Source: Fidelibacterota bacterium
GTDB lineage: Bacteria > Pseudomonadota > Alphaproteobacteria > Rhodospirillales > Rhodospirillaceae
DNA length: 64,000 bases
Reading direction: 5' to 3'
NCBI GenBank assembly: GCA_947475295.1
Contig: CANJLF010000016.1
Coordinates: 1 to 64,000, forward strand
Of the stretch, positions 23,699 through 31,656 are shown in pieces; position 1 is the first letter of the stretch; every line of letters starts with the position of its first letter. Both the position numbers and the translations under genes were made by a program. The notes below the pieces were generated by a model that did no database searches, was not told where the DNA came from, and worked only from the letters and a program-made list of their open reading frames with translations.

Positions 23699-24604
23699 TC
23701 ACCTTTTTCCACGTCCATTCAATAAGTTAGAAGGCGAGTATTGGTCCGTGAGAATGCGCGCGCTGTCCGGCCAGTCCTGCCGGTCTTGCATGATCGACAT
23801 TAAATGGCCCGGTTCAACGCCGCGTTTTTCCAGGGCCGGAGCCAGGACCTTGGCGTTGACCGCGAGCGTTTCGGCGGACGCCAATGCGCCGTTCTGCGCC
23901 CAAATCACGCGGTTGGCCGCCTTGAGATTATAGAACTTTCCGAACACTGCGGCGTAGGTGGCCGATTCCGACGGATAGAGTCCGCTGCTGGAGAAGGTAT
24001 TGGCTGCAACGACCGCGCCCGGCAGTAGAATGCTTTTGACCTCGGTCAGGAATTCCTGGGTCAGAAGATGCTCGGGGATGTAGTCGTCCTCGAAGGCATC
24101 CAGCATCACCAGGTCAAATTGCGGCCCCCCCTTCATGGTCTTCTTCACGAACACCCGGCCATCTTCCTCGTGGACCTTGAGCTTGTCGTCGGTCTTAAAC
24201 GAGAAGTAATCGCGCGCGGCTTTCACCACCGCCGGGTCGATTTCAACAACATCAATCGTGGCGTCCGGCACAAGGCTGCGCATGGCCATGGGCAGCGTGC
24301 CGCCGCCCAGCCCGATGATGAGGATGTGTTTCGGATTGGGATTGAGGTAGAGCGAACCCATCATCATGCGGGCATAGGGGAAATACAGATACTGCGGGTC
24401 GTTCAGCGTGATGCAGGTCTGGCGCGTGCCTTCGGTGGCGCGGCGGAACGTCAGGCACCGCAGATTGCCGTCTTGCGTGACGAAGATATTGCGGTACAGC
24501 GACTTCTCGGAGTGGATGGTTTTCAACTCGGCCGCCGCTGAATGCGGGAACAGCGATGCCAAGCCGATTACTCCCAAAGTCAAATATTTACCCAAGGTCC
24601 TCAT
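23699..24604 (-). CDS. Spermidine-synthase-like protein with signal peptide, 301 aa
   Basis: Aminopropyltransferase/methyltransferase fold. The cofactor loop is HILIIGLGGGTLPMAMRSL near residue 95, followed by DVVEIDPAVVKAARDYF and VMLDAFEDDYIPEHL, the spermidine-synthase pattern. The N-terminus (MRTLGKYLTLGVIGLASLFP, then HSAAAE) looks like a signal peptide or an anchor. It overlaps the upstream membrane protein gene by four bases (ATGA); together they correspond to the fused membrane/spermidine-synthase proteins found in many bacteria. A catalytic domain outside the cytoplasm would have no obvious S-adenosylmethionine supply, so its real role is open. Confidence 0.78.
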   Translation of the reverse strand: MRTLGKYLTLGVIGLASLFPHSAAAELKTIHSEKSLYRNIFVTQDGNLRCLTFRRATEGTRQTCITLNDPQYLYFPYARMMMGSLYLNPNPKHILIIGLGGGTLPMAMRSLVPDATIDVVEIDPAVVKAARDYFSFKTDDKLKVHEEDGRVFVKKTMKGGPQFDLVMLDAFEDDYIPEHLLTQEFLTEVKSILLPGAVVAANTFSSSGLYPSESATYAAVFGKFYNLKAANRVIWAQNGALASAETLAVNAKVLAPALEKRGVEPGHLMSIMQDRQDWPDSARILTDQYSPSNLLNGRGKR

Positions 24605-25209
24605 AAAGTCCTCCCCCGTGAACTTTGGCGCGAAATTAGGAATGCTGCAGTGGCCATGGTGAGGGTCATGCCCATCAACAGCAGCAAAATCTGGTTCACC
24701 TCAAAGATCAGCACAAAGTAGAACGACGTCAGGAGCGTGCCGGCCGCGCTGAAAGCCGTGGAGAAAAAAAACTGCAGTCCGGCATAAAAGCCGGCAGCCT
24801 TGTGATCCTCCACCAGAAGCCGCACGGCATAGGGCGCAACTGTGCCGCACGCCATGGCCGGAAGGAAGAACAGAATCACGCTCGCCATCAAGGAGCCCAG
24901 GCGCGGGTCTTGGGTATAGTCAAAGATGCTGTCCAGAACCGGCGTCTCAAAGGCCAGGATCGGTAGCAGCAGCAGCCCCGATAAAAAATGCAGGCCGCAC
25001 AATATGCGGATATGCGGCGAGGTCATGGAAAGCCGCCCGCCGATCAGATAGCCGAACGACAGGGCCAGCATGAAGACCGTGATGATGGCGCCCCAGACAT
25101 AGATGCTGCTGCCGAAGGTCGGCGCGAGGATGCGCCCGCTTAAGAGCTCCAGCGCCATCAGCATGAAACCGGACCAGCAGCTGATCCCTAAAATCGCGAA
25201 AGTTCTCAT
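24601..25209 (-). CDS. Multipass membrane partner of the spermidine-synthase-like protein, 202 aa
   Basis: Six or so membrane helices: FMLMALELLSGRILAPTFGS (the family N-terminus), ITVFMLALSFGYLIGGRL, FLSGLLLLPILAF, ASVILFFLPAMACGTVAPYA, FFFSTAFSAAGTLLTSFY and ILLLLMGMTLTMATAAFLI. MALELLxGRxLAPxFGxSIYVWG is the diagnostic start of the membrane half of fused spermidine-synthase-like proteins. Here the fusion is split into two genes with overlapping ATGA, so translation is coupled. Confidence 0.78.
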   Translation of the reverse strand: MRTFAILGISCWSGFMLMALELLSGRILAPTFGSSIYVWGAIITVFMLALSFGYLIGGRLSMTSPHIRILCGLHFLSGLLLLPILAFETPVLDSIFDYTQDPRLGSLMASVILFFLPAMACGTVAPYAVRLLVEDHKAAGFYAGLQFFFSTAFSAAGTLLTSFYFVLIFEVNQILLLLMGMTLTMATAAFLISRQSSRGRTL

Positions 25210-25332
25210 AACACTCCCTATAGCCTTCCCCCGGACGCGCGCCAGCCTAGCTTGGTCCCGGCATCCCGGCTATGGCGATTGGTGGTTACAAGACTCTTGC
25301 AGCGGGGCTCCGGATCGGTTCTATGACCGCCC

Positions 25333-27150
25333 ATGGCCGCGCCGCTTCTCCTTCTTCGTGACATTCATCTGACCTTCGGCGGTCCGACGCTGCTGGACGG
25401 CGCGGAGTTGTCCGTTTCCGAGGGCGAGCGCCTATGTCTGGTGGGGCGCAACGGGTCGGGTAAATCGACCCTGCTCAAAGTCGCCGCCGGCTTGATCCAA
25501 CCCGACCAAGGCGAGCGGGCTTTGAAACAGGGCACGTCCGTCCGCTATCTGCCCCAGGAGCCCGATATGGTCGGGTTCGAGACCACACTGGCGTATGTGG
25601 AGGCCGGCCTTGGTTCCCACGACGATCCGCATCGCGCGACCTATTTGCTCAGCCAGTTTGGTTTCAACGGCGACGAGAATCCCGCCAAACTTTCCGGCGG
25701 CGAAGCGCGCCGCTGCGCGCTGGCCCGTGCGCTGGCGCCGGCGCCCGACGTGCTGCTGCTGGACGAGCCCACCAACCATCTCGATCTGCCGGCCATCGAA
25801 TGGCTGGAGCAGGAATTGAAAACATTGCGTTCAGCCATGGTGCTCATCAGCCACGATAGGCGGTTTCTCTCCAATCTCACGCGCACCACGGCGTGGTTGG
25901 ATCGCGGAGAGATCCGCCGTTTCGACCGCGGCTTTGGGGAATTCGAAGCTTGGCGCGACGAGATGCTAGAGCAGGAGGAAATCGCGCGGCACAAACTCGA
26001 CCGCAAGATCGCGCGTGAAGAAGACTGGGTGCGTTACGGCGTCTCGGGCCGGCGCAAACGCAATCAGAAGCGTCTCGGCGATCTGCATGCGATGCGCCAG
26101 GACCGCCGCGAGTACCGTAGCGCTACGGGTAATGTCGTGATGGAAGCGGCGGAAGCCGAAAACGCCGCCAAACTCGTGATCGAGGCCAAGCATATCGCCA
26201 AGACGTATGGCGAGCGGAAGATTGTGACCGACGCTTCAATCCGCGTAGCACGCGGCGACCGCATCGGCATCGTCGGTCCCAACGGCGCGGGCAAGACGAC
26301 GCTCTTGAATATGCTGACCGGTACGCTCGCGCCCGACACGGGCACAGTGAAACTAGGCGCCAATATCCAGATGGTCACCCTCGACCAGAAGCGTGAATCC
26401 CTGCATCCCGAAGCAACGCTGAAAGAAGTGCTGACCCAAGGCCACGGCGACATGGTCACGGTCGGCGAGAACCGCAAACATGTCATCGGCTACATGAAGG
26501 ACTTTCTGTTCGGAGCCGAGCAGGCCAATACGCCAGTCGCGCGCCTGTCGGGCGGTGAGCGCGGCCGTCTGATGCTGGCCCGGGCGCTGGCGCGGTCCTC
26601 GAACCTTCTGGTGCTGGACGAACCCACTAACGATCTCGATCTGGAAACCCTCGATCTGCTGCAGGAAATGCTCGCCGATTATTCCGGCACCGTGCTGTTG
26701 GTCAGTCACGACCGCGACTTCCTTGATCGCGTCGTCACCTCGGTGATCGCCTTCGAGCAAGACGGCAAGTGGATGACCTATGCCGGCGGCTATTCGGACA
26801 TGGTGACCCAGCGCGGGCACGGCGTGAAAGCCCGCGTCGCCAATACCATGGACGGCACGAAGCCGGGTAAGTCCAAAAAGGCGGGCGAAAAAGCCGAAGT
26901 CGCGCCGCGCAAAGCCAAGATGGGCTTTAAGGAAAAGCACGACCTGGAAACCTTGCCCAAGAAGCTGGAGGCTTTGCGCGCCGACGTGAAGCGCCTTCAG
27001 GTCAAGTTGGACGACCCCTCGCTGTTCACGCGCGAACCGGGTACTTTCAAAAAGACGCTGGCGGAGTTGGAGGCCGCCCAAACCGCCATCAGCGCCGGCG
27101 AAGAACGCTGGCTGACGCTGGAAATGCTGCGCGAAGAGATTGAGGGCTAG
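25333..27150 (+). CDS. ABC-F family ATPase (Uup-like), 605 aa
   Basis: Soluble ribosome-associated ATPase with two nucleotide-binding domains. NBD1: GRNGSGKST near 38, KLSGGEARRCALARAL, LLLDEPTNHLDL. A linker of about 80 residues with many charged residues (EEIARHKLDRKIAREEDWVR) joins NBD2: GPNGAGKTT near 315, RLSGGERGRLMLARAL, LVLDEPTNDLDLETLD. The C-terminal 90 residues form a basic region and a coiled coil (DLETLPKKLEALRADVKRLQ) as in Uup. No membrane domain. Members of the group act on ribosomes during stress. The symbol is left empty because Uup and related ABC-F proteins are hard to separate by eye. Confidence 0.9.
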   Translation: MAAPLLLLRDIHLTFGGPTLLDGAELSVSEGERLCLVGRNGSGKSTLLKVAAGLIQPDQGERALKQGTSVRYLPQEPDMVGFETTLAYVEAGLGSHDDPHRATYLLSQFGFNGDENPAKLSGGEARRCALARALAPAPDVLLLDEPTNHLDLPAIEWLEQELKTLRSAMVLISHDRRFLSNLTRTTAWLDRGEIRRFDRGFGEFEAWRDEMLEQEEIARHKLDRKIAREEDWVRYGVSGRRKRNQKRLGDLHAMRQDRREYRSATGNVVMEAAEAENAAKLVIEAKHIAKTYGERKIVTDASIRVARGDRIGIVGPNGAGKTTLLNMLTGTLAPDTGTVKLGANIQMVTLDQKRESLHPEATLKEVLTQGHGDMVTVGENRKHVIGYMKDFLFGAEQANTPVARLSGGERGRLMLARALARSSNLLVLDEPTNDLDLETLDLLQEMLADYSGTVLLVSHDRDFLDRVVTSVIAFEQDGKWMTYAGGYSDMVTQRGHGVKARVANTMDGTKPGKSKKAGEKAEVAPRKAKMGFKEKHDLETLPKKLEALRADVKRLQVKLDDPSLFTREPGTFKKTLAELEAAQTAISAGEERWLTLEMLREEIEG

Positions 27151-27410
27151 GTCACCAAGCTCGCGGCCAAGGATGCGATGGCCGCGCCGGTCGAGATGAA
27201 CAAGACCGTGATGCGGCCATCGTCCACGTCGTCGGCGCGGGCCCGCATGGTTTTGACTGTGGCGTGCGACGCGATCCGGACATCCACCGCCAGGGCAGCC
27301 CACGACGCCGACGCGCCAGCCCACGAGGGTGGCGGAAAGAGGGGCCATAAGCCGGCCGGCGGCGAAGCCGGTCGCCAAGGCCACCACGACCCCGGTCAAA
27401 AGGCCGGGGC
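27148..27410 (-). pseudogene. N-terminal remnant of a DUF1345 membrane protein
   Basis: The minus strand reads THLKYRPGLLTGVVVALATG, then GRLMAPLSATLVGWRVGV. After a one-base shift near 27300 it reads AALAVDVRIASHATVKTMRA, then DDVDDGRITVLFISTGAAIA and SLAASLVT, and TAG (27150-27148). This is the first 95 residues or so of DUF1345 (R-P-x-L-L-x-G, G-W-x-V-G, R-A-D-x-x-D-x-G-R). The family is about 215 residues. The rest is gone; the stop overlaps the end of the ABC-F gene. I see no usable start codon either, so this is a dead fragment. Confidence 0.65.
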
Positions 27411-27624
27411 GATATTTAAGATGGGTGAAAGTGGCGGCAGTCTGGGCCCCCTTACAGGCTAAGCAATTGAAATGACGTCACTTTAGCATTCCAAAGTCCG
27501 ACACCAGCGAGCAAGTCCTTAGATTACAACCACTTATATCCTGGCTCCCACATTGACGGGGGCTTGGCCGTTGCACTGCACAAGGTATATGAGTAGCCAG
27601 TTAAACGATTGAGGGACGGTCGTG

Positions 27625-28566
27625 ATGAAGGTCTTGCTTGCGCAGCCGCGCGGCTTTTGCGCCGGCGTCGTGCGCGCCGTTGAAATTGTCGAGCTGGCCC
27701 TCAAGAAGTATGGCCCGCCGGTCTACGTCCGACACGAGATTGTGCACAACAAACGCGTGGTCGAAGATCTGCGCGCCAAGGGCGCCGTCTTCGTCGACGA
27801 GGTCGACGATATCCCGGCCGGCGCCATCACCGTATTTTCCGCCCACGGCGTCTCCCGCAAGGTCGTCAGCGATGCCGACCTGCGCGGTCTGGAGGTGCTC
27901 GACGCCACCTGTCCGTTGGTGGCGCGGGTTCACACCGAAGGCCAGCGCTACGCCGCCGAAGGCTTCGAAGTTGTGTTGATCGGCCATGCCGGCCACGCCG
28001 AAGTTGAAGGCACGCTGGGCCAGATCGACGGCACCGTGCATCTCGTCGGATCGGTCACCGATGTCGAAACCCTGGTTGTCAAAGATCCCAGCAAGTTAGC
28101 CTACGTCACCCAGACCACGTTGTCGGTGGACGACACGCGCGGGATTATCAATTCCCTCAAAGAACGGTTCCCAGAAATTCACGGGCCCGACGTTAAGGAC
28201 ATCTGCTACGCCACGCAGAACCGCCAGCATGCCATGCGCGAATTGGCCGAGAAGTCCGATGTGATTCTGGTGCTGGGCGCGAAAAATAGTTCCAACTCCA
28301 ACCGCCTGCGGGATCTGGGCGCGGATATGGGCATTCCGTCCTACCTGATCGACGACGCCGAAGGGCTCGAGCCCGCATGGCTCACCGGCAAGAAAGTGGT
28401 GGGCATCACCGCCGGCGCTTCGGCGCCCGAAGCGCTGGTGGACGAGCTTATCGCCAAGCTGCGCACACTGGACGAGATCCAGGTCGAGATGCTGGACGGC
28501 GTCACCGAGAACATTCATTTCAAGCTGCCCCGGCAGCTCAAAGATATCGCCGCCGCTGCTCAATAA
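27625..28566 (+). CDS. ispH: 4-hydroxy-3-methylbut-2-enyl diphosphate reductase (IspH/LytB)
   Basis: Last step of the MEP pathway: reduces HMBPP to isopentenyl and dimethylallyl diphosphate with a [4Fe-4S] cluster. Three cluster Cys are visible: [16 protein letters not shown] near residue 12, [11 protein letters not shown] near 96, and [13 protein letters not shown] near 192. The proton-relay Glu region and [33 protein letters not shown] are conserved. GAGGGA precedes two possible starts, GTG 27622 and ATG 27625; I took the ATG. It is followed after 29 bases by hpnH, so isoprenoid supply and hopanoid adenosylation are co-transcribed. Confidence 0.95.
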   Translation: MKVLLAQPRGFCAGVVRAVEIVELALKKYGPPVYVRHEIVHNKRVVEDLRAKGAVFVDEVDDIPAGAITVFSAHGVSRKVVSDADLRGLEVLDATCPLVARVHTEGQRYAAEGFEVVLIGHAGHAEVEGTLGQIDGTVHLVGSVTDVETLVVKDPSKLAYVTQTTLSVDDTRGIINSLKERFPEIHGPDVKDICYATQNRQHAMRELAEKSDVILVLGAKNSSNSNRLRDLGADMGIPSYLIDDAEGLEPAWLTGKKVVGITAGASAPEALVDELIAKLRTLDEIQVEMLDGVTENIHFKLPRQLKDIAAAAQ

Positions 28567-28595
28567 CGAAGAAGAACAAGAAAGGTCTAACCCCC

Positions 28596-29741
28596 GTGGC
28601 CGTACCCGTCATCCAGCAGCTCCGCGTCGGCGCCTATATCGTGAAGCAGAAACTGCTCGGCAACACGCGTTATCCGCTCGTGCTCATGCTTGAGCCCTTG
28701 TTCCGCTGCAACCTGGCCTGCAACGGTTGCGGTAAGATCGACTACCCCGACAGCATTCTCAACAAGCGCCTGTCGACCGAGGAATGCTTCCAGGCGGTGG
28801 ACGAATGCGGCGCTCCGGTGGTCTCGATCCCCGGCGGAGAACCGCTGTTGCACAAGGAGATCGTGCAGATCGTCGAAGGCATCATTGCCCGCAAGAAGTT
28901 CGTCTATCTCTGCACCAATGCGCTGCTTTTGAAAAAGAAGCTCGACCAGTTCACGCCGAGCCCGTATCTCACGCTGTCCGTTCACCTGGACGGCCTCAAG
29001 GAAGAACACGACCACGCAGTTTCGCAAGACGGAACCTTCGACCGCGCCGTGGAAGCGATCAAAGAAGCGGTCGCACGCGGTTTCCGCGTCACCGTCAACT
29101 GCACGCTGTTCACCAGCAACGCCGTGCCGGAGCGCGTCGCCGAATTCTTCGACTATGCCGCGACGCTGGGCGTCGAAGGTGTGACGGTCTCGCCGGGTTA
29201 CGCCTATGAGCGGGCACCTGTGCAGGATCACTTCCTGTCGCGCCGTCAGACCAAGGAACTGTTCCGCAAGATTTTCCGCCTGGGCCAACAGCGCGCCAAG
29301 AAATGGGTCTTCAACCAGTCGAGCATGTATCTCGACTTCCTGGCCGGCAATCAGAGCTACAAGTGCACGCCGTGGGGCAATCCCACCCGCAACGTCTTCG
29401 GCTGGCAGCGGCCCTGCTATCTCGTCGGCGAAGGCTACGTGAAGACGTTCCGCGAGCTGATGGAAACCACCGCCTGGGACGACTACGGCGTCGGCAATTA
29501 CGAGAAGTGCGCCAACTGCATGGTGCATTCGGGCTTCGAGGCCAGCGCGGTCATCGATACCACCAACCACCCGTTGCGCGCACTCAAGGTCATGTTGAAG
29601 GGTGTCGACACTGAAAGCCCCATGGCGGCGGAAATCCCGCTCGAAAATCAGCGCCCGGCGCAGTACGTGTTCGAAAAGCAGGTCAAGACCTTGACCGCCG
29701 CTTTACACGAAGAAGCTCCGCGCCAGGCCAAAGTCGGCTAA
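28596..29741 (+). CDS. hpnH: Hopanoid radical-SAM adenosyltransferase HpnH
   Basis: Radical-SAM enzyme that attaches the 5'-deoxyadenosyl group to diploptene, making adenosylhopane. The cluster motif is [14 protein letters not shown] near residue 41 (C-x3-C-x2-C). The start [20 protein letters not shown] matches the usual beginning of Hpn[13 protein letters not shown], the GGE motif, follows. The C-terminal [20 protein letters not shown] and [16 protein letters not shown] carry further Cys. Start at GTG 28596 with AGAAAGG nine bases upstream; the frame is open back to 28377 but that part lies over ispH. Its 3' end overlaps the end of hpnG on the opposite strand by 39 bases. Confidence 0.95.
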   Translation: MAVPVIQQLRVGAYIVKQKLLGNTRYPLVLMLEPLFRCNLACNGCGKIDYPDSILNKRLSTEECFQAVDECGAPVVSIPGGEPLLHKEIVQIVEGIIARKKFVYLCTNALLLKKKLDQFTPSPYLTLSVHLDGLKEEHDHAVSQDGTFDRAVEAIKEAVARGFRVTVNCTLFTSNAVPERVAEFFDYAATLGVEGVTVSPGYAYERAPVQDHFLSRRQTKELFRKIFRLGQQRAKKWVFNQSSMYLDFLAGNQSYKCTPWGNPTRNVFGWQRPCYLVGEGYVKTFRELMETTAWDDYGVGNYEKCANCMVHSGFEASAVIDTTNHPLRALKVMLKGVDTESPMAAEIPLENQRPAQYVFEKQVKTLTAALHEEAPRQAKVG

Positions 29742-30404
29742 ACGCCGCAACTGCTCGCGCGCGAGGTCGGTCCGCCGCCCCAGCCGGATCAATTCCGGGA
29801 TTTGGTCGGGGTGAACAAGTGCGCCAAACAGCGATTTCATCACGCTGATACGTCCGTCCGGCGTGGCCGCGGCTACGGCGACCGGCGGCAAGGAGTCTTC
29901 TGACGTGTCGGCGATGACTCTCAGCGCCGCGAACGGCAGAGCGCGCTCGGCCGCGACCTCGGCGACGCCGTAACTTTCCATGTCGGCCGCGGCCGCGCCG
30001 CTGGCAGCCCGCGCGCGGGCTTTGGCGTCCGGTGTTGTCAGTATTTCGGCGGCGTGCGCGATCGGACCGTGAACCAGGAAGTCAAAACCGGCTTCTTTCA
30101 ACGCGGCGTATAGCCGTCCGGTCCAAGCCTCATCGCTGCACAAGGCCTTGATGCCATCGTGAATATATGACGCTGCCACAACAGTGCCTGCGGCGCGGCG
30201 TGGATCGAGACCGGCGGCGATTCCGAAGCTCATCAGGGCTGCAGCACCCTGCCTCACAGCTTCTTCGGCGGCCAGGTGTGCTGCGTTACGGCCGTGGCCG
30301 CGGCAGACAATCAAGGGGCGTTGGGGTGTCGGCAAGGCTTTGGCGGCGGCCCGTAAAATTTCCGCCTCGAAAACCAAGCCGGTGACAATACCAAGCTGAA
30401 TCAT
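29703..30404 (-). CDS. hpnG: Adenosylhopane nucleosidase/phosphorylase HpnG
   Basis: Removes adenine from adenosylhopane to give ribosylhopane (or its phosphate) on the way to bacteriohopanetetrol. Fold of the purine nucleoside phosphorylase/MTA nucleosidase group: [14 protein letters not shown] at the start, [14 protein letters not shown] near 35, [10 protein letters not shown] near 62, and [15 protein letters not shown] with the Glu that contacts ribose. ATG 30404 has AGGAAGGG eight bases upstream; the frame is open to 30545. In most hopanoid producers hpnG lies directly before hpnH in one operon. Here they are convergent and overlap at their 3' ends. Confidence 0.92.
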   Translation of the reverse strand: MIQLGIVTGLVFEAEILRAAAKALPTPQRPLIVCRGHGRNAAHLAAEEAVRQGAAALMSFGIAAGLDPRRAAGTVVAASYIHDGIKALCSDEAWTGRLYAALKEAGFDFLVHGPIAHAAEILTTPDAKARARAASGAAAADMESYGVAEVAAERALPFAALRVIADTSEDSLPPVAVAAATPDGRISVMKSLFGALVHPDQIPELIRLGRRTDLAREQLRRLADFGLARSFFV

Positions 30405-30550
30405 GCGGGGCCCTTCCTCTGCGATTTGTATCGTGGAGGGGATGGCGTTCAAAGTGATTTCGCCTCTCAGCCATTTCATATTTATGTGAAGCGCGCGGCG
30501 GTTGGATATCGTGCTGCGATATGAGGCGCACAAGCAAACGCGCAAACAGT

Positions 30551-30580
30551 CACGGGCCGGATGATGTCATCCGGCCCGTG
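30551..30580 (-). terminator. Hairpin after the RcnB-like gene
   Basis: Perfect 14-base stem (CACGGGCCGGATGA) with a two-base loop, 46 bases past the stop of the RcnB-like gene and 147 bases before hpnG. On the minus strand it is followed by ACTGTTTGCGCGTTTG, a weak T-rich tail. It would separate hpnG transcription from the gene before it. Confidence 0.55.
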
Positions 30581-30625
30581 TTGGCGACTCTTGCGGCTTA
30601 AGGGCCGTCTTCTAGTCCGACATTG

Positions 30626-31522
30626 CTAGTCTAACATCGCCCAAGCGCCATCGGGCTGGCGGCACGCGCGGCCGCTGGCTTCCCTCGGACGCCCATCGAT
30701 GTAGATCGTCTGGGTGTAGTTGGCGCAGCGGAAACCATCCGGATCATCGTAGTAGGTCTTCACGCGCAGCTCGCCGCGACGGTTATTTTTCGGGTTGTTC
30801 CATTGATAGCTGACGTTGGACTTGCCCGCGTTAAACCCGTCGGAATAGGTGCGGTAAGCGTAGGCCCGGTCTTCGCAGTCGAGGTTAGTGCTGAGAGAAG
30901 CGCCGATGGCGCCGCCCGCGATCACACCGGCGAAGGTCGCGGCACCGTTGTTGTTACGGCCGCCGGCGGCGTTGCCGAGAAGGCCGCCCAGTACGGCGCC
31001 GATGACAACACCGGCCGGATTAACCTTGCTCTGGCAATCGCGGTAGAAGGCGTCGTCGTTGGCGGTGTAATTGCGCGAGTAGCGGTCGCGCCAGCGTGCC
31101 TCCTGATCGGCGCGGTCATTGATGCGCGGCGGCGGGCCGCGGTCGGGAAAGTCGCGGTCGGGACGGGCGTTGCCCCAGTCGCCGGGCCGGCGGTCTTCGA
31201 TGCGGATCACCTGACGGATGAGGCCGTTCGAGACAGTGATCAGGAGAAACTGGTTGCTAACGCGGACCCAGCGTTGGCCGCGCGCGGGATTCTTGAGATT
31301 GTTGCCGCGTAAATCGCGCACGATAAATTGACCATCGCGGTAATGATCGGGCAACCGGTCGCCCCGGGACCAATAGACCGGCCCGCGGATTTCCTGTTGC
31401 AGGTTCTGGCGGTAGGGCAGGTTTTCACGGTAGTCATAACCGCTCTGGGCGAAAGCGCCGCCGGCGGCTGCGAGCGATAGCGCCGCAATCGTGGCCATTG
31501 TTCCAAACTTCAGCATTTTCAT
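30626..31522 (-). CDS. Exported RcnB-like/glycine-zipper/17-kDa-antigen-type protein, 298 aa
   Basis: Three parts after a signal peptide (MKMLKFGTMATIAALSLAAA, then GGAFAQ). First an RcnB-type domain, residues 40-110: RGDRLPDHYRDGQFIVRDL, LKNPARGQRWVRVSNQFLL. Then a charged linker and a glycine zipper near 190-225 (VVIGAVLGGLLGNAAGG, AGVIAGGAIGASLS). Last a surface-antigen-like domain (GRRGELRVKTYY-type strands, CANYTQTIYIDGRPREASGR). Such proteins sit in the periplasm or on the outer membrane. GAGGAG lies seven bases before ATG 31522. It separates shc from hpnG; a link to hopanoids is not shown but an envelope role fits. Confidence 0.75.
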   Translation of the reverse strand: MKMLKFGTMATIAALSLAAAGGAFAQSGYDYRENLPYRQNLQQEIRGPVYWSRGDRLPDHYRDGQFIVRDLRGNNLKNPARGQRWVRVSNQFLLITVSNGLIRQVIRIEDRRPGDWGNARPDRDFPDRGPPPRINDRADQEARWRDRYSRNYTANDDAFYRDCQSKVNPAGVVIGAVLGGLLGNAAGGRNNNGAATFAGVIAGGAIGASLSTNLDCEDRAYAYRTYSDGFNAGKSNVSYQWNNPKNNRRGELRVKTYYDDPDGFRCANYTQTIYIDGRPREASGRACRQPDGAWAMLD

Positions 31523-31656
31523 GGACTTCTCCTCGTGTCCCGTACCGATGATTCGGCGCGCGGACCTCACATTGCAGTGAACCTACGACTACAACGCGAG
31601 AGCGCGCGGTTCGTTTCAGCCTGGGAAAAGAAATGATCGGAGAATGTGAGCGTGGC

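Noticed and set aside
26353-27399. 348-codon minus-strand frame over the ABC-F gene
   Set aside because: Only its first 50 residues resemble a real protein (DUF1345 remnant); the rest is antisense to the ATPase.
27385-27415. CCCCGG/CCGGGG hairpin after the ABC-F gene
   Set aside because: Lies within the DUF1345 remnant, 240 bases past the stop, and has no T-run; not called a terminator.
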